A DNA stretch of 64,000 nucleotides from Leucobacter insecticola (GTDB lineage: Bacteria > Actinomycetota > Actinomycetes > Actinomycetales > Microbacteriaceae), in assembly GCF_011382965.1 (NCBI RefSeq), contig NZ_CP049934.1:1674001-1738000 (forward strand), given 5' to 3'. The notes beneath the pieces are model-generated. The model ran no database searches and was not told where the DNA came from. It saw only the letters and a program-made list of their open reading frames with translations. The position numbers and the translations under genes were made by a program. Shown here piece after piece: positions 28,217 through 45,393 of this stretch (its first letter is position 1; every line of letters begins with the position of its first letter).

Positions 28217-29741
28217 ATGTCACACACCGATACCCCCAGTTTTCACACGCGACCGGCTCTGACGTTCGTGTCCGCTTCTGTCCTTCCCCAACGGGAACTC
28301 CCCACGTTGGGATGGTCCGCACCGCCCTCTTCAACTGGGCATACGCGCGCCACACCGGAGGCACCTTCGTGTTCCGGATCGAAGACACGGATGCGGCCCG
28401 CGACAGCGAAGAGAGCTACACGCAAATCATCGATTCTCTGCGTTGGCTCGGACTTGACTGGGACGAGGGTATCGATGCCGGGGGCGAGCACGGCCCCTAC
28501 CGGCAGTCTGAGCGCGGTGAGATCTATCGCGGCGTGATTGAGCAGCTGCGCGAAGCAGGCTACCTCTACGAGAGCTTTTCCACCGCCGAAGAAATCGACG
28601 CCCGGAACATCGCGGCTGGACGCCCGAAGCAGCTCGGCTACGACAACTTCGATCGCGACCTCAGCGATGAGCAGCGCGCGGCGTTCCGCACGGAAGGTCG
28701 CGAGCCGGCGCTGCGTTTCCGTGTGCCCGACACCGATCTTTCCTTCACTGACCTGGTTCGTGGAGACATCACCTTCCCTGCCGGATCGACGATTGATTTC
28801 GTGGTGGTGCGGCCGAACGGCGCGCCCCTGTACACGCTGGTCAACCCGGTTGACGACGCGCTGATGGGGATCACCCACGTCCTCCGTGGAGAGGATCTGT
28901 TGTCCTCGACCCCCGACAGATTGCGCTCTATCACGCGCTCGTGAAGCTCGGCATTGCGTCTGCGATTCCGCAGTTTGGGCACCTCCCGTACGTGATGGGC
29001 GAGGGTAACAAGAAGCTCTCTAAGCGCGACCCCGAATCGAATCTGCTGCTCCACCGCGAGCGCGGCTTCATTCCGGAGGGCCTCCTCAACTACCTGTCTC
29101 TGCTGGGCTGGTCCCTCGCTCCGGATCGCGACGTCTTCACGCGCGACGAAATGATCGCCGCGTTTGACGTCACTGATGTCAACCCGAACCCCGCCAGATT
29201 CGACCAGAAGAAGGCTGACTCGATCAACGCGGATCACATTCGCCTGCTGTCTGAAGAAGACTTCGGCGACCGGATCCTGCCCTACCTGGTGGCTGCAGGG
29301 GTGCTCCCGGTCGAACCGAGCGAGCGCCACAGGGAGATCATCCGTAAGGCCGTGCCACTGGTGCAGAGCCGGGTGACCGTGCTCTCCGAGGTTGTTGGAA
29401 TGCTGGGCTTCTTGTTCACCTCCGCCGAGGCCCTTGCCTATGACGAGGATGCGCTGTCGTCCCTCAAAGACGATGCGCCGAAGGTGCTCGCTGCGGGTAC
29501 CGCCGCGCTCGAGAGTATCCCCGAAACGGACTGGACAACCGAGCGCATCCAAGCTGCGCTGCAGGACGCGCTCATCGACGGCCTGGGGCTAAAGCCCCGT
29601 GTCGCCTTTGGTGCGCTGCGTGTCGCAGCCTCAGGGCGTCGGGTATCGCCGCCGCTGTTTGAATCGTTTGAGCTGTTGGGGCGAGCGGAATCGCTCGAGC
29701 GTCTCACCAAGCTCAGCCATCGCCTCACCGCCGAGTCGTAA
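28217..29741 (+). CDS. gltX: Glutamate--tRNA ligase (two frameshifts as printed)
   Basis: Class I synthetase charging tRNA-Glu; essential. From ATG 28217 the homology needs one extra C in the C5 run 28233-28237, giving [13 protein letters not shown] then [11 protein letters not shown] (HIGH motif). A second extra C in the C5 run 28910-28914 gives [17 protein letters not shown]. The KMSKS-type motif [11 protein letters not shown] follows near residue 270. With both bases restored the gene is 508 residues, normal for actinobacteria. A dead gltX is not credible in a living cell, so these are most likely sequence errors. Confidence 0.92.
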
Positions 29742-29777
29742 CCTTTCTGCAAGTACACAACAGAAGGAGAAGATGCC

Positions 29778-30764
29778 GTGGAGGACTCTAATCTGCCAGT
29801 AGGTGTTGCGATTATTGGGGGAGGCCCGGCAGGGCTTTCTGCCGGATTGCAGCTCGTGCGCGCCAATCGACGCATCACGGTACTCGACAGCAACCGACCG
29901 CGCCACGCGGCGACGCTGCGTTCGCACGGCTTCCTCACCCGGGACGGTGTGCCACCTCTCGAGGTGCGGCGGCTCGCCCGCGAGGAGTTCGAGGGGTACC
30001 CCAAAGCGCGCGTTGCGCAGGCCATCGCGAGCGAAGTGACGCCGCTGAGTCACGAGGAGGCGGTTGCTGTAGGGTTTCCCGACGGCATCGGCTTCCGCGT
30101 TCGTGGCACCGGCGTGCGCGGTTCTGCAGATGTTGAGGTGATTTCACGGCGCGTCTTGATCGCGGCCGGGTTGACCGAGGATCTCCCGGACCTGCCGATG
30201 ATCCGGGCCTACTACGGTACTGCCCTGCACAGCTGCATTGAGTGCGACGGTTTCGAAAAGTCCGACACACCGCTTGTGCTGATTGGCGAGACGAGTGACC
30301 TGTTCGCGCGTGCGCTGCTCATCAGCCGAATCAGCTCAGACCTCGTGGTGCTCACCAACGGCGCCGACACGATCACGCCAACGCAGGAAGCGCAGCTGGC
30401 GTCGATCGGGATCCGCGTCGAACGGCGCAAGCTTGACGACATCGTTGGCGACCAGAACGGTATGACCGGTGTCAGGCTCGCAGACGGTGAGGTGATCCCG
30501 AGCGTGGGCGGGTTCGTGCGGCCACGCTGGCATGCGCCCGTCGAATTCTTGGGAGACAACCCCGTTGAGCGCGATGATTGGGGCCTTGTGGTCGTCAACA
30601 AACGCGGCGAGACTTCGGTCCGTGGGATCTACGCGGTCGGCGACATTGTGCCACCCGGGCCGCAGCAGATCGCGATTGCCGCAGGTGATGGCGCGCGCGT
30701 TGCAGCGAAGCTGAATATGGACATGATCCGCGGCGCGCTGGGGGTAGGCCTGGTGGATGACTAA
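29778..30764 (+). CDS. Thioredoxin-reductase-like FAD oxidoreductase
   Basis: 328 residues from GTG 29778 behind GAAGGAGAAG. FAD-binding motif IIGGGPAGLSAGLQL at the N-terminus, redox pair C153-IE-C156 (SCIECDGF) and second FAD motif GIYAVGDIVPPGPQQIAIAAGDG. The NADPH motif GxGxxA is degenerate (LIGETSDLFARAL). The usual DRYDLLHV-type loop is replaced. It may reduce a thiol other than thioredoxin, as in HcpR- or toxin-linked homologues. It overlaps the next gene by 8 bp. Confidence 0.82.
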   Translation: MEDSNLPVGVAIIGGGPAGLSAGLQLVRANRRITVLDSNRPRHAATLRSHGFLTRDGVPPLEVRRLAREEFEGYPKARVAQAIASEVTPLSHEEAVAVGFPDGIGFRVRGTGVRGSADVEVISRRVLIAAGLTEDLPDLPMIRAYYGTALHSCIECDGFEKSDTPLVLIGETSDLFARALLISRISSDLVVLTNGADTITPTQEAQLASIGIRVERRKLDDIVGDQNGMTGVRLADGEVIPSVGGFVRPRWHAPVEFLGDNPVERDDWGLVVVNKRGETSVRGIYAVGDIVPPGPQQIAIAAGDGARVAAKLNMDMIRGALGVGLVDD

Positions 30765-31443
30765 GCCTGGGCCCGCTGAGGTCAATGCTGCCGCGGGCGC
30801 CCGCTCCGCGGCAGCAGGATCCAGATACGCGGTTGTTGTTGCGGTGTTTGTTGGGCTACTGCTGATCTCGAACATCGTTGCGGTGAAGCTGATTGCGTTT
30901 GGCCCGTTCATCGTCGACGGGGGAGTGTTTCTCTTCCCGCTCGTCTACATCGTCGGTGACGTTCTCGCCGAAGTCTACGGGCTGAAGGCTGCGCGCCGCG
31001 CGATCCTGACGGCCTTTGCGCTGTCGCTGCTCGCGTCGCTGACCATCTGGGTTGTGCAGCTTTCGCCCGCAGCACCCGGCTGGGAGAACCAGGGGGCGTT
31101 TGAGGACGTGCTCGGGTTTGTGCCGCGTATCGTCGCGGCCAGCCTGGGCGCGTTTCTGACCGGTCAGCTCATCAATGCGTGGGTGCTTGTGAAGCTGCGC
31201 GATCGCACCGGCGGACGCTTCCTGCGCACGAGACTGATCACTTCGACAATGCTGGGTCAGCTGATTGACACGATCGTGTTCTGCACGATTGCGTTCTGGG
31301 GGGTGCTTGGAGGCTGGGATTTCCTCGGCTACACTGCCCTTGGCTACGGCATCAAGTTAGCGGCGGAGATCGTGCTGCTTCCCGTGACCACCCGCGTGAT
31401 TTCGCGCGTCCGCGCCGCTGAGGAGACTGTTTCCGTCGGTTGA
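30757..31443 (+). CDS. Queuosine precursor transporter (YhhQ/QPTR family)
   Basis: 228 residues with six likely membrane helices. Family motifs are LLISNIVAVKLIAFG, FLFPLVYIVGDVLAEVYG and GQLIDTIVFCTIAFWG. It imports queuine or preQ bases. tgt, which inserts such a base into tRNA, is about 0.6 kb downstream in the opposite direction, so together they form a salvage route. Confidence 0.88.
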   Translation: MTKPGPAEVNAAAGARSAAAGSRYAVVVAVFVGLLLISNIVAVKLIAFGPFIVDGGVFLFPLVYIVGDVLAEVYGLKAARRAILTAFALSLLASLTIWVVQLSPAAPGWENQGAFEDVLGFVPRIVAASLGAFLTGQLINAWVLVKLRDRTGGRFLRTRLITSTMLGQLIDTIVFCTIAFWGVLGGWDFLGYTALGYGIKLAAEIVLLPVTTRVISRVRAAEETVSVG

Positions 31444-31493
31444 GCGACGAGGGAGTCGCAACCAGGGGCTACAGACTCTCTGCGCCCCACCCC

Positions 31494-31526
31494 GTCATCC
31501 TGCGTTCCGAAGGAGTCGCAGGATCC
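31494..31526. repeat. REP-like palindrome, left member of inverted pair
   Basis: The arms ATCCTGCG and CGCAGGAT enclose a 12-base loop. The 33-bp sequence is the inverse complement of 31821-31853 with two mismatches. Confidence 0.75.
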
Positions 31527-31698
31527 TCGCGCTCGCACCGCAACAGTCGTGCGGCTCTTCGTAAACGAGAGTGTGGTCGCGGGTTTTCAGCGAACTTGCC
31601 CTTCACCGTCGAACTTGCCGTCAGGAAACGCAGGCTCGGCGGTGAAACGCAGGCTCGGTAACGGCGAGCCACTTGTGGTGCCTAGTACGTCGTTCTGC

Positions 31699-31744
31699 GC
31701 GAAATACTCAGAGGGTGAAAGCGTCGCTTTCGCCCGTATTTCGC
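31699..31744. repeat. Nested hairpin between the REP pair
   Basis: The outer arms GCGAAATAC/GTATTTCGC flank an inner hairpin GGTGAAAGCG/CGCTTTCGCC (one G-T mismatch). It lies in a 615-bp gap with no supported gene. Confidence 0.7.
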
Positions 31745-31820
31745 GGTGGTGCTACAGCGCCAGGGACGCAGAATCTTCTCACAAGTGTTTCGCGCCCGTC
31801 GGCGTCCGCTCTGCCACCAA

Positions 31821-31853
31821 GGATCCTGCGACTCCTCCGGAGCGCAGGATGAC
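31821..31853. repeat. REP-like palindrome, right member of inverted pair
   Basis: Inverse partner of 31494-31526. The pair spans 360 bp and could be the ends of a small non-autonomous element. Nothing coding is seen from 31444 to 32058. Confidence 0.75.
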
Positions 31854-32058
31854 GGTACTGCTTCACAAGCCCTCTTTCTGCCGCACTCTCGTGGCCAAGA
31901 ACCCGTGCCAACAATCACCCGTCGTCCCGAAGGCGCCAATTGCGCGGAGAACATCCAGCTTTGGCTATGGAGAGGCAGCCGGGTGTTCGTGCACTCGTGC
32001 ACGACTTGAAACACCTACACTCCCGTTTTGCGAAGGGCCAGTCATGCCAAGCAGATAC

Positions 32059-38988
<6,930 letters not shown>

Positions 38989-39034
38989 ACCCCACTTGTA
39001 GTGGGGAATGTAAGCATAGATTGTTGTGTAACGA

Positions 39035-39069
39035 TGTATTCGCGTCCACTTTGTGGTTCTTGACGTACG
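39035..39069 (+). other. 3' strand of the 23S processing stem
   Basis: Complementary, with few mismatches, to 35752-35784 (CGCGTCCACT pairs with AGTGGACGCG). The long duplex encloses 23S and would be an RNase III substrate. Confidence 0.75.
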
Positions 39070-39106
39070 GGCTTTCCGGCCTGTGGGTCGGGGACATGTC
39101 AATAGA

Positions 39107-39228
39107 GTTACGGTGGTTATAGCGTCAGGGAAACGCCCGGTCACATTCCGAACCCGGAAGCTAAGACTGACAGCGCCGATGGTACTGCAAGGGGGACCTT
39201 GTGGGAGAGTAGGACACCGCCGGACAAC
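39107..39228 (+). rRNA. rrf: 5S ribosomal RNA
   Basis: About 120 nt containing CCGAACCCGGAAGCTAAG and GATGGTACTGCAAGGGGG, with complementary ends (TACGGTGG near the start, CACCGCCGG near the end). Third gene of the operon. Confidence 0.95.
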
Positions 39229-39234
39229 CTTTAG

Positions 39235-39292
39235 AAAAGGCTCCCTCGGAGCGATAGTCGGTGACGACTGTCTTTCCGAGAGGAGCCTTTTC
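39235..39292 (+). terminator. rRNA operon terminator
   Basis: AAAAGGCTCC pairs with GGAGCCTTTT, with an inner stem (CTCGGA/TCCGAG-like) and a T run. A further small hairpin lies in the loop. Confidence 0.88.
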
Positions 39293-39404
39293 GCATTTCG
39301 GGACGTACGAAGAATGCCAGGAAGCAGCATGCTGCTTCCGATAAACTGACTCTCGACACAACCACACAACGACCGCGTGACGACCAGACGAAAGCAGGCC
39401 GCCT

Positions 39405-42356
39405 ATGGGTGCGATGACGAGTATCCTGCTCGGTCTTGCACTCACGTCTTTGGTTACACACACCCTCGTCAGACTGTTCGGCCGACGCACTTTCTTGCTG
39501 CTGGCGGCGGTGATGGCTGGTGCGTTTGCGTTCTTGCTTGTGGTCGCGGTGCAGACGTTCCACGGCGAGATCGTCACGGAGTCCTTTGAGTGGATCCCGC
39601 AACTAGGTTTGACCCTCAGCTTCCGGCTCGATGCAATCTCTGCCCTTTTCGCGCTGCTTGTGACCGGTGCGGGCGCGTTGATCCTGCTGTACTGCACCTA
39701 CTACTTCGAGGAGGGCGAGGGAGGACTCGCGCGCTTCGCCGCCGTCTTCATGGGCTTCGCCGTTGCCATGCTCGGCCTCGTGCTCGCAGATGACATCTAC
39801 TTGCTGTTCATCTTCTGGGAGGGCACGACGATCCTGTCGTTCCTGCTGATCGGCCACGTCACGAAGTTGCGCACGGCGAACGCCGCGGCGTTGCAGGCGC
39901 TGATGGTGACCACGTTGGGCGGGCTTGCCATGCTCGTCGGCTTTGTGCTGCTCGCGCAGGCGACAGGGACGTCGCTGCTGTCCGAGATCGTCGCGAACCC
40001 TCCCGGCGGTGTACTCGGCACCGTCGCCGTGTATCTGGTGCTTGCCGGTGCGCTCTCCAAATCCGCGATATTCCCGTTCCATCTGTGGCTTCCCGGCGCG
40101 ATGGCTGCTCCGACCCCGGTGAGCGCGTATCTGCACGCCGCGGCGATGGTCAAGGCCGGAATCTACCTCATTGCGCGCATTGGCCCCGGATTCGGTGATA
40201 CTCCGGGCTACCGCGAGACGCTCGTGATCCTGGGCGCAATCACGATGCTCAACGGCGGCATTCGTGCGCTCAAACAGTTCGATATCAAGCTCATCGTGGC
40301 TCACGGCACTGTGAGCCAGCTCGGGCTGCTCGTGATGGTGTTTGGGCTTGCAGATCCGCGTGCAGCTTTCGCTGGGTTGGCGTTGCTCTTCGCTCACGCG
40401 GTCGCTAAGGCGCCTCTGTTTCTTGCAGTCGGGGTCATCGACCACGCGACCGGCACCCGAGATTTACGTAAGCTATCGGGCCTCGGACGGAAGATGCCCG
40501 TGCTGTTCGTCGTAACCACCTTGGCCGCTGCCTCGATGGCGGGGCTGCCGCCGCTCGCAGGCTTCGTCGCGAAGGAATCCGCGTTTACTGAGTTCCTCGC
40601 TATCGGAGCCGACCGACCGCTCGCGCTCATCGCTTTTGGTGTCGCCGTCGTTGGCAGTATTTTGACCGTCGCATATATGGGGCGTTTTGTCTGGGGTGCG
40701 TTTGCGCCTAAGCCCGATACCGCGGCCTGCGCGGTGGTTCACTCGCCCGGCAGGGCGATTCTGATCGCTCCGGTTGTTTTTGTAGCGCTCGCGCTCAGCG
40801 GCGGTCTCTTCGCAGGTGTCGCCGACCCGTGGTTGCAGACAGCGATCGAGCAGATGGCTGGGGGAGGCGCAAGCACACACTCCGCCGAACATCTCGCGCT
40901 GTGGCACGGCCTGACACCCGCGTTGGGCGCCTCCGCCGTGGTGATCCTTCTCGGCGCCGCGCTTGCGTATGTGAGTTCTCGCACGACCGCCGTCTTCCGG
41001 ACGGTGCAGGAGCGGTTCTCGGCCTCGCACATTTACTGGTTGTTCACGCAGTGGGTTGACCTCATCGCGGTCCGCCTGACCTCGTTGACGCAGCGCGGTT
41101 CCTTGCCGTTCTATCTCGCGGTGATCCTCATCGTGGTGGTGGTCTCGCTCGGCGGTTCGGTCCTCACGATGGATGTGTGGCCCGACACCTTTGAACTCGT
41201 GAGTTCGCCGGTGCAGATCCCGATCGCGCTCGTCATGATCCTTGCCGCCATCTTTTCGCTCCGCGCGCGAACCCGGTTCCAATCCGTCGTGCTCGTTGGC
41301 GTCACCGGTTACGGGATGGCCGCGCTGTTTGCGATGCACGGCGCCCCGGATCTCGCGTTGACCCAGGCGCTCGTCGAAACCGTGACACTGATTGCGTTTG
41401 TGCTCGTGATTCGACGCTTGCCGCAGCGACTGGGGCGGGCATCCACGCGGCGAGTCCGCTGGGTCCGGCTTGTTATCGGTGGCGCGGTCGGGCTGACGAT
41501 TGGCGCGATCGCGATCGTCGCGCTGGGCGCCCGCATCGCGGACCCGATCTCTCTGGAACTGCCGGCCCTCGCCTACAACGGCGGACACGGCAGCAACGTC
41601 GTCAACGTGATGCTTGTCGACATCCGCGGCTGGGACACCATGGGGGAACTGTCAGTGATCCTCGCCGCCGCCACGGGAGTGGCTTCGCTCGTGTTCCTCA
41701 ACACCCGCGAAGACAACCGTCCCAAGCTCACCCGCAGTGCCGCACGCACGCAGGCCAGAGAACATCTGCTGCGCGTCGTCGACCCCAACGACCCGATGCG
41801 CCGCATCAGCTGGTTGCTTGCGGGCCGGCACCTTGATCCGGCACGCCGATCGATCATGCTCGAAGTGGTGGTGCGTCTGCTCTTCCACGCCCTGATTATT
41901 CTGTCCATCTTCCTGCTGCTCTCGGGTCACAATGCTCCCGGCGGTGGGTTCGCTGGCGGCCTGGTCGCGGGCCTTGCCCTCGTCGCCAGATACCTCGCCG
42001 GCGGGCGTTACGAGCTGGGCGCCACGGTGCCCCTCGATGCCGGACGCATCCTCGGCGCGGGCCTCGCGCTTGCGGTGACCATGGCATTTGTGCCGATGTT
42101 CTTTGGCCAGTCCGCGCTCGCGTCCGCCTGGGTGGACGTGGATCTGGGCGTGTTCGGCACGCTCCCGCTGGTCACCTCGACGCTCTTTGATATTGGCGTC
42201 TACCTCGTCGTCTTCGGGCTCATCCTTGATGTCTTGCGCAGCCTGGGCGCTGAGATCGACGAGCATGAAGAGGATGACGCCACTGAGACCACTGGCGTAG
42301 ATGTTGCGAGTGACGGAGCAATCTCGGACGACACCGCGAAGGTGAGGAACCGATGA
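39405..42356 (+). CDS. mnhA: Na+/H+ antiporter subunit A fused to subunit B (MnhAB/MrpAB)
   Basis: 983 residues. The N-terminal ~770 are the NuoL-like MrpA proton-channel part (LLFIFWEGTTILSFLLIGH, LWLPGAMAAPTPVSAYLHAA, KQFDIKLIVAHGTVSQLG). The last ~200 are MnhB-like (FLLLSGHNAPGGGFAGGLVAGL). The end is a very acidic tail (EIDEHEEDDATE). The protein is part of the six/seven-subunit membrane complex that exchanges Na+ for H+ in salt and alkali stress. The subunit C start overlaps its stop by four bases. Confidence 0.93.
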   Translation: MGAMTSILLGLALTSLVTHTLVRLFGRRTFLLLAAVMAGAFAFLLVVAVQTFHGEIVTESFEWIPQLGLTLSFRLDAISALFALLVTGAGALILLYCTYYFEEGEGGLARFAAVFMGFAVAMLGLVLADDIYLLFIFWEGTTILSFLLIGHVTKLRTANAAALQALMVTTLGGLAMLVGFVLLAQATGTSLLSEIVANPPGGVLGTVAVYLVLAGALSKSAIFPFHLWLPGAMAAPTPVSAYLHAAAMVKAGIYLIARIGPGFGDTPGYRETLVILGAITMLNGGIRALKQFDIKLIVAHGTVSQLGLLVMVFGLADPRAAFAGLALLFAHAVAKAPLFLAVGVIDHATGTRDLRKLSGLGRKMPVLFVVTTLAAASMAGLPPLAGFVAKESAFTEFLAIGADRPLALIAFGVAVVGSILTVAYMGRFVWGAFAPKPDTAACAVVHSPGRAILIAPVVFVALALSGGLFAGVADPWLQTAIEQMAGGGASTHSAEHLALWHGLTPALGASAVVILLGAALAYVSSRTTAVFRTVQERFSASHIYWLFTQWVDLIAVRLTSLTQRGSLPFYLAVILIVVVVSLGGSVLTMDVWPDTFELVSSPVQIPIALVMILAAIFSLRARTRFQSVVLVGVTGYGMAALFAMHGAPDLALTQALVETVTLIAFVLVIRRLPQRLGRASTRRVRWVRLVIGGAVGLTIGAIAIVALGARIADPISLELPALAYNGGHGSNVVNVMLVDIRGWDTMGELSVILAAATGVASLVFLNTREDNRPKLTRSAARTQAREHLLRVVDPNDPMRRISWLLAGRHLDPARRSIMLEVVVRLLFHALIILSIFLLLSGHNAPGGGFAGGLVAGLALVARYLAGGRYELGATVPLDAGRILGAGLALAVTMAFVPMFFGQSALASAWVDVDLGVFGTLPLVTSTLFDIGVYLVVFGLILDVLRSLGAEIDEHEEDDATETTGVDVASDGAISDDTAKVRNR

Positions 42357-42835
42357 CGACGATGCCCCTCGTCCTGGTGGCGGTGATGGTGGTCCTCTAC
42401 ACCTGCGGCATTTACCTGATGCTCGACCGCACACTGACGCGCCTGCTCCTCGGATTCTTGCTGGTGGGGAATGCGACCAACCTCCTCATTTTCCTAATGT
42501 CCGGTGCTTTTGGTGCCGCGCCGATTTTTGGCGAGGCGACGCCAGAGGAGATGAGTGACCCGCTTCCGCAGGCCTTTATTCTGACGGCGATCGTGATTAC
42601 CTTTGGCGTCAGCGCCTTCTTCCTTGCACTCATCTATCGCTCGTGGCGTCTGGCGCAGGATCAAGACGACACCGTGCAGGATGACGAGTCCGATCTTGAG
42701 CTTGCGACCGCGGAAGATCTCGCGGTCGATGAGGTCACCGATGATGATCTCGCGGAAACACCAGAGTTTTCAGACGATGACGCCGCCACAGACGATGCTG
42801 TGACTTCGACACCCGAAGGAGGTGAAGCGCGATGA
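42353..42835 (+). CDS. mnhC: Na+/H+ antiporter subunit C (MnhC/MrpC)
   Basis: 160 residues, NuoK-like with three membrane helices in the first ~100 (GIYLMLDRTLTRLLLGFLLVGNATNLLIF-like; DPLPQAFILTAIVI). It carries an unusual C-terminal tail of about 55 residues dominated by Asp, Glu, Ser and Thr. Both ends overlap neighbouring genes by four bases (ATGA), indicating coupled translation. Confidence 0.92.
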   Translation: MTTMPLVLVAVMVVLYTCGIYLMLDRTLTRLLLGFLLVGNATNLLIFLMSGAFGAAPIFGEATPEEMSDPLPQAFILTAIVITFGVSAFFLALIYRSWRLAQDQDDTVQDDESDLELATAEDLAVDEVTDDDLAETPEFSDDDAATDDAVTSTPEGGEAR

Positions 42836-44501
42836 CTGTTCTCGTTCCGCTTGTCGTGCTGGTCCCTCTTGCCGGTGCCGCGCTTGCGCTCGCTGTCCCT
42901 GGCAAGCGTCGTGTGCAGCAGGGCATCACCCTCGTAGCGCTCGGTTGTGTGATGGTGCTGGGCGGCGTGCTGATGGTGGTCGTCAACGCGCAGGGCACCC
43001 TCGTGATGGAAGTTGGGGGCTGGACCGCGCCCTTTGGTATCGCGTTGGTGGTTGACCGCGTCTCCGCGCTCATGGTGACGGTCTCGGCCGTCGTGCTGCT
43101 CGCGGTGTTCGTCTTTTCCACCGGCCAGCGACTTGCAGACGGCGATGAAGATGCCCCCGTCTCGATCTACTACCCGACCTATCTTGTGCTTGGGGCCGGG
43201 GTCTTTAACGCGTTCATCGCGGGGGATCTCTTTAACCTGTATGTCGGGTTCGAGATCCTGCTCGTGGCGAGTTATGTGCTGATCACGCTGGGGGGCACCG
43301 CACAACGCATTCGTGCGGGAGTGACCTACGTGGTCGTCTCTCTCGTGTCTTCCGTGTTGTTCCTTGCCGCGATCGCGATGATCTATGGCGCAACCGGCAC
43401 CGTAAACATGGCGCAGCTGACCGTGCGGATCGCTGAGTTGCCCGCCGAGGTCCAGCTGCTCCTCAACCTGATGCTGCTGATCGCGTTCGGCATCAAGGCG
43501 GCGGTGTTCCCGCTGTCCTTCTGGCTGCCTGATTCCTACCCGACGGCTCCCGCTCCTGTGACGGCGGTGTTTGCCGGTCTCCTGACCAAAGTCGGCGTAT
43601 ACGCCATCATTCGCACGCAGACGCAGCTGTTCCCCGACTCGAGCGTCGACAAGCTTCTCCTGGTGATCGCGGGGCTCACCCTGCTGGTCGGGATCCTCGG
43701 CGCCGTCTCGCAGCTCGATATCAAGAGGCTCCTCTCCTTCACGCTGATTAGCCACATTGGGTACATGATTTTCGGTATCGCCATGGCCAATTCCGCCGGG
43801 TTCGCCGCAACTATCTTCTACATCACCCACCACATCATCGTGCAAACCACCCTCTTCCTCGCGGTTGGGCTGATTGAGCGGCAGGGTGGGACCACGTCGC
43901 TGTCGGGGCTCGGCGGGATGCTCAAGACGGCCCCTGTTATCGCGGTGCTCTTCTTCATCCCCATGCTGAACCTGGGGGGATCCCGCCGTTTTCGGGCTTT
44001 ATCGGCAAGATCGGACTGTTTACGGTGGCGGCTGAGCTTGCCACCCCCGGCGCCTACTGGCTGATCGGAATCGGGGCGCTCGTGTCGCTCCTTACACTGT
44101 ACGCACTCGCGCGGGCCTGGGTGCTCGCGTTCTGGCGTCCGAAGTCGCGTGCCCTCGAAGATCGCAAGCCGGTGACGGGCAGTGTGCCGATCCCGAACAC
44201 CGAAGCGCTGATGCTGCGAGAGCGTGAAGAGGCGCTGTTCGAGCGGCTGCAAGATGCTCCGGACGCACAACCACAGCAGGAACGAAAGACGATTCCGAAG
44301 CTCATGACGGGGGCAACCGCGGGAATGGTGCTCGTGAGTCTCGCGCTGACGGTGTTTGCGGGACCCCTCTTTGATTACGCTTGGAAAGCGGGGGAGGAAC
44401 TCTCGGAACCCGGTCATCTGGTGCAGCAGGTCCTCGGAGAATCTGACGCCGATCTCGGTGGCGGCAGTGGCACAACACAGTTGGAGGAGGTAACACCGTG
44501 A
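42832..44501 (+). CDS. mnhD: Na+/H+ antiporter subunit D (MnhD/MrpD, frameshifted as printed)
   Basis: NuoM/N-like proton-translocating subunit with FGIKAAVFPLSFWLPDSYPT (key Lys) and QLDIKRLLSFTLISHIGYM. The printed frame leaves homology at the G6 run 43974-43979. One more G reads NLGGIPPFSGFIGKIGLFT and joins the downstream frame (ending LVQQVLGESDADLGGG...VTP) for 556 residues. Four-base overlaps with mnhC and mnhE. Confidence 0.9.
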
Positions 44502-45064
44502 GTGATCAAATTTCGCGGACTCTCCCCACAGCGCGCCGTATCGAGTGGGGCGTGCGTTTGCACGAGCTGCCGCTCTTGATCGGCCTGGTGCTGCTGTGGA
44601 TGATGCTGTGGCAGACTGTTTCGCTGCTGTCGGCCGTGAGCGGGCTGGTCGTCGCCTTCATCGTGATGCGCATGTTCTATCTGCCACCCGTGGAACTCGC
44701 CGGCCGCTTCAACCTGTGGTGGGCACTGCGCTATCTCGGCTTCTTCCTGATGCAGCTTGCCGTTGCCTCCTGCCATGTGGCCTGGCTCGCGGTGCGGTCC
44801 GGCCCTCCGCCAAAGACCTCGATTATCGCGGTGCGGCTGAACACCCGTTCGGACTTTATTCTCACCGTCGTCGGGCTCACGACCTCGTTGATCCCAGGCT
44901 CGCTCGTGGCCGATATTGATCGTTTCGAATCCACGCTCTACCTGCACGTCCTGAATACGCCAACACAAAAGGAGATCACCAGGATGCGCCGTGAGGCGTT
45001 GCACATTGAGAAGCTCCTCATCATGGCAGTTGGCTCTCGTGAAGAGATGAGGGCACTGCAATGA
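44498..45064 (+). CDS. mnhE: Na+/H+ antiporter subunit E (MnhE/MrpE)
   Basis: 188 residues. Two or three N-terminal helices are followed by the family motif LTTSLIPGSLVADID and LHVLNTPTQKEI. Na+/H+ antiporter complex, membrane. Overlaps both neighbours by four bases. Confidence 0.92.
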   Translation: MSDQISRTLPTARRIEWGVRLHELPLLIGLVLLWMMLWQTVSLLSAVSGLVVAFIVMRMFYLPPVELAGRFNLWWALRYLGFFLMQLAVASCHVAWLAVRSGPPPKTSIIAVRLNTRSDFILTVVGLTTSLIPGSLVADIDRFESTLYLHVLNTPTQKEITRMRREALHIEKLLIMAVGSREEMRALQ

Positions 45065-45393
45065 ACGGCTTCTCTACGGCATTGATTATTGCAGCCGGGG
45101 TCGGGTTGACCGCGACCGCCCTGATGGCGCTCGTAAGGATCGTGCGCGGTCCCACGATCCTGGACCGCATGGTTGCCTCGGACGTGTTGCTCACAACGCT
45201 CATGCTCGCTGTAGGCGCTGACATGGTGGTGCGTCAGCACACCGCGAGCATTCCTCTCATGACGGTGATTGCGGCGACAGCCACTTTTGCGACGATTGTG
45301 GTGGCCAGGTTTGTGAAGCGCCGTGCTGCCCTCGACGCCGCCGAATCCTCGGATCCGGGCTTGGAATCAGGCGAGGCGGCCACCCATGTTTGA
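45061..45393 (+). CDS. mnhF: Na+/H+ antiporter subunit F (MnhF/MrpF)
   Basis: 110 residues with three helices and the motif LVRIVRGPTILDRMVASDVL. It is part of the antiporter complex; homologues also affect cholate efflux. Overlaps mnhE by four bases and mnhG by eight. Confidence 0.92.
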   Translation: MNGFSTALIIAAGVGLTATALMALVRIVRGPTILDRMVASDVLLTTLMLAVGADMVVRQHTASIPLMTVIAATATFATIVVARFVKRRAALDAAESSDPGLESGEAATHV

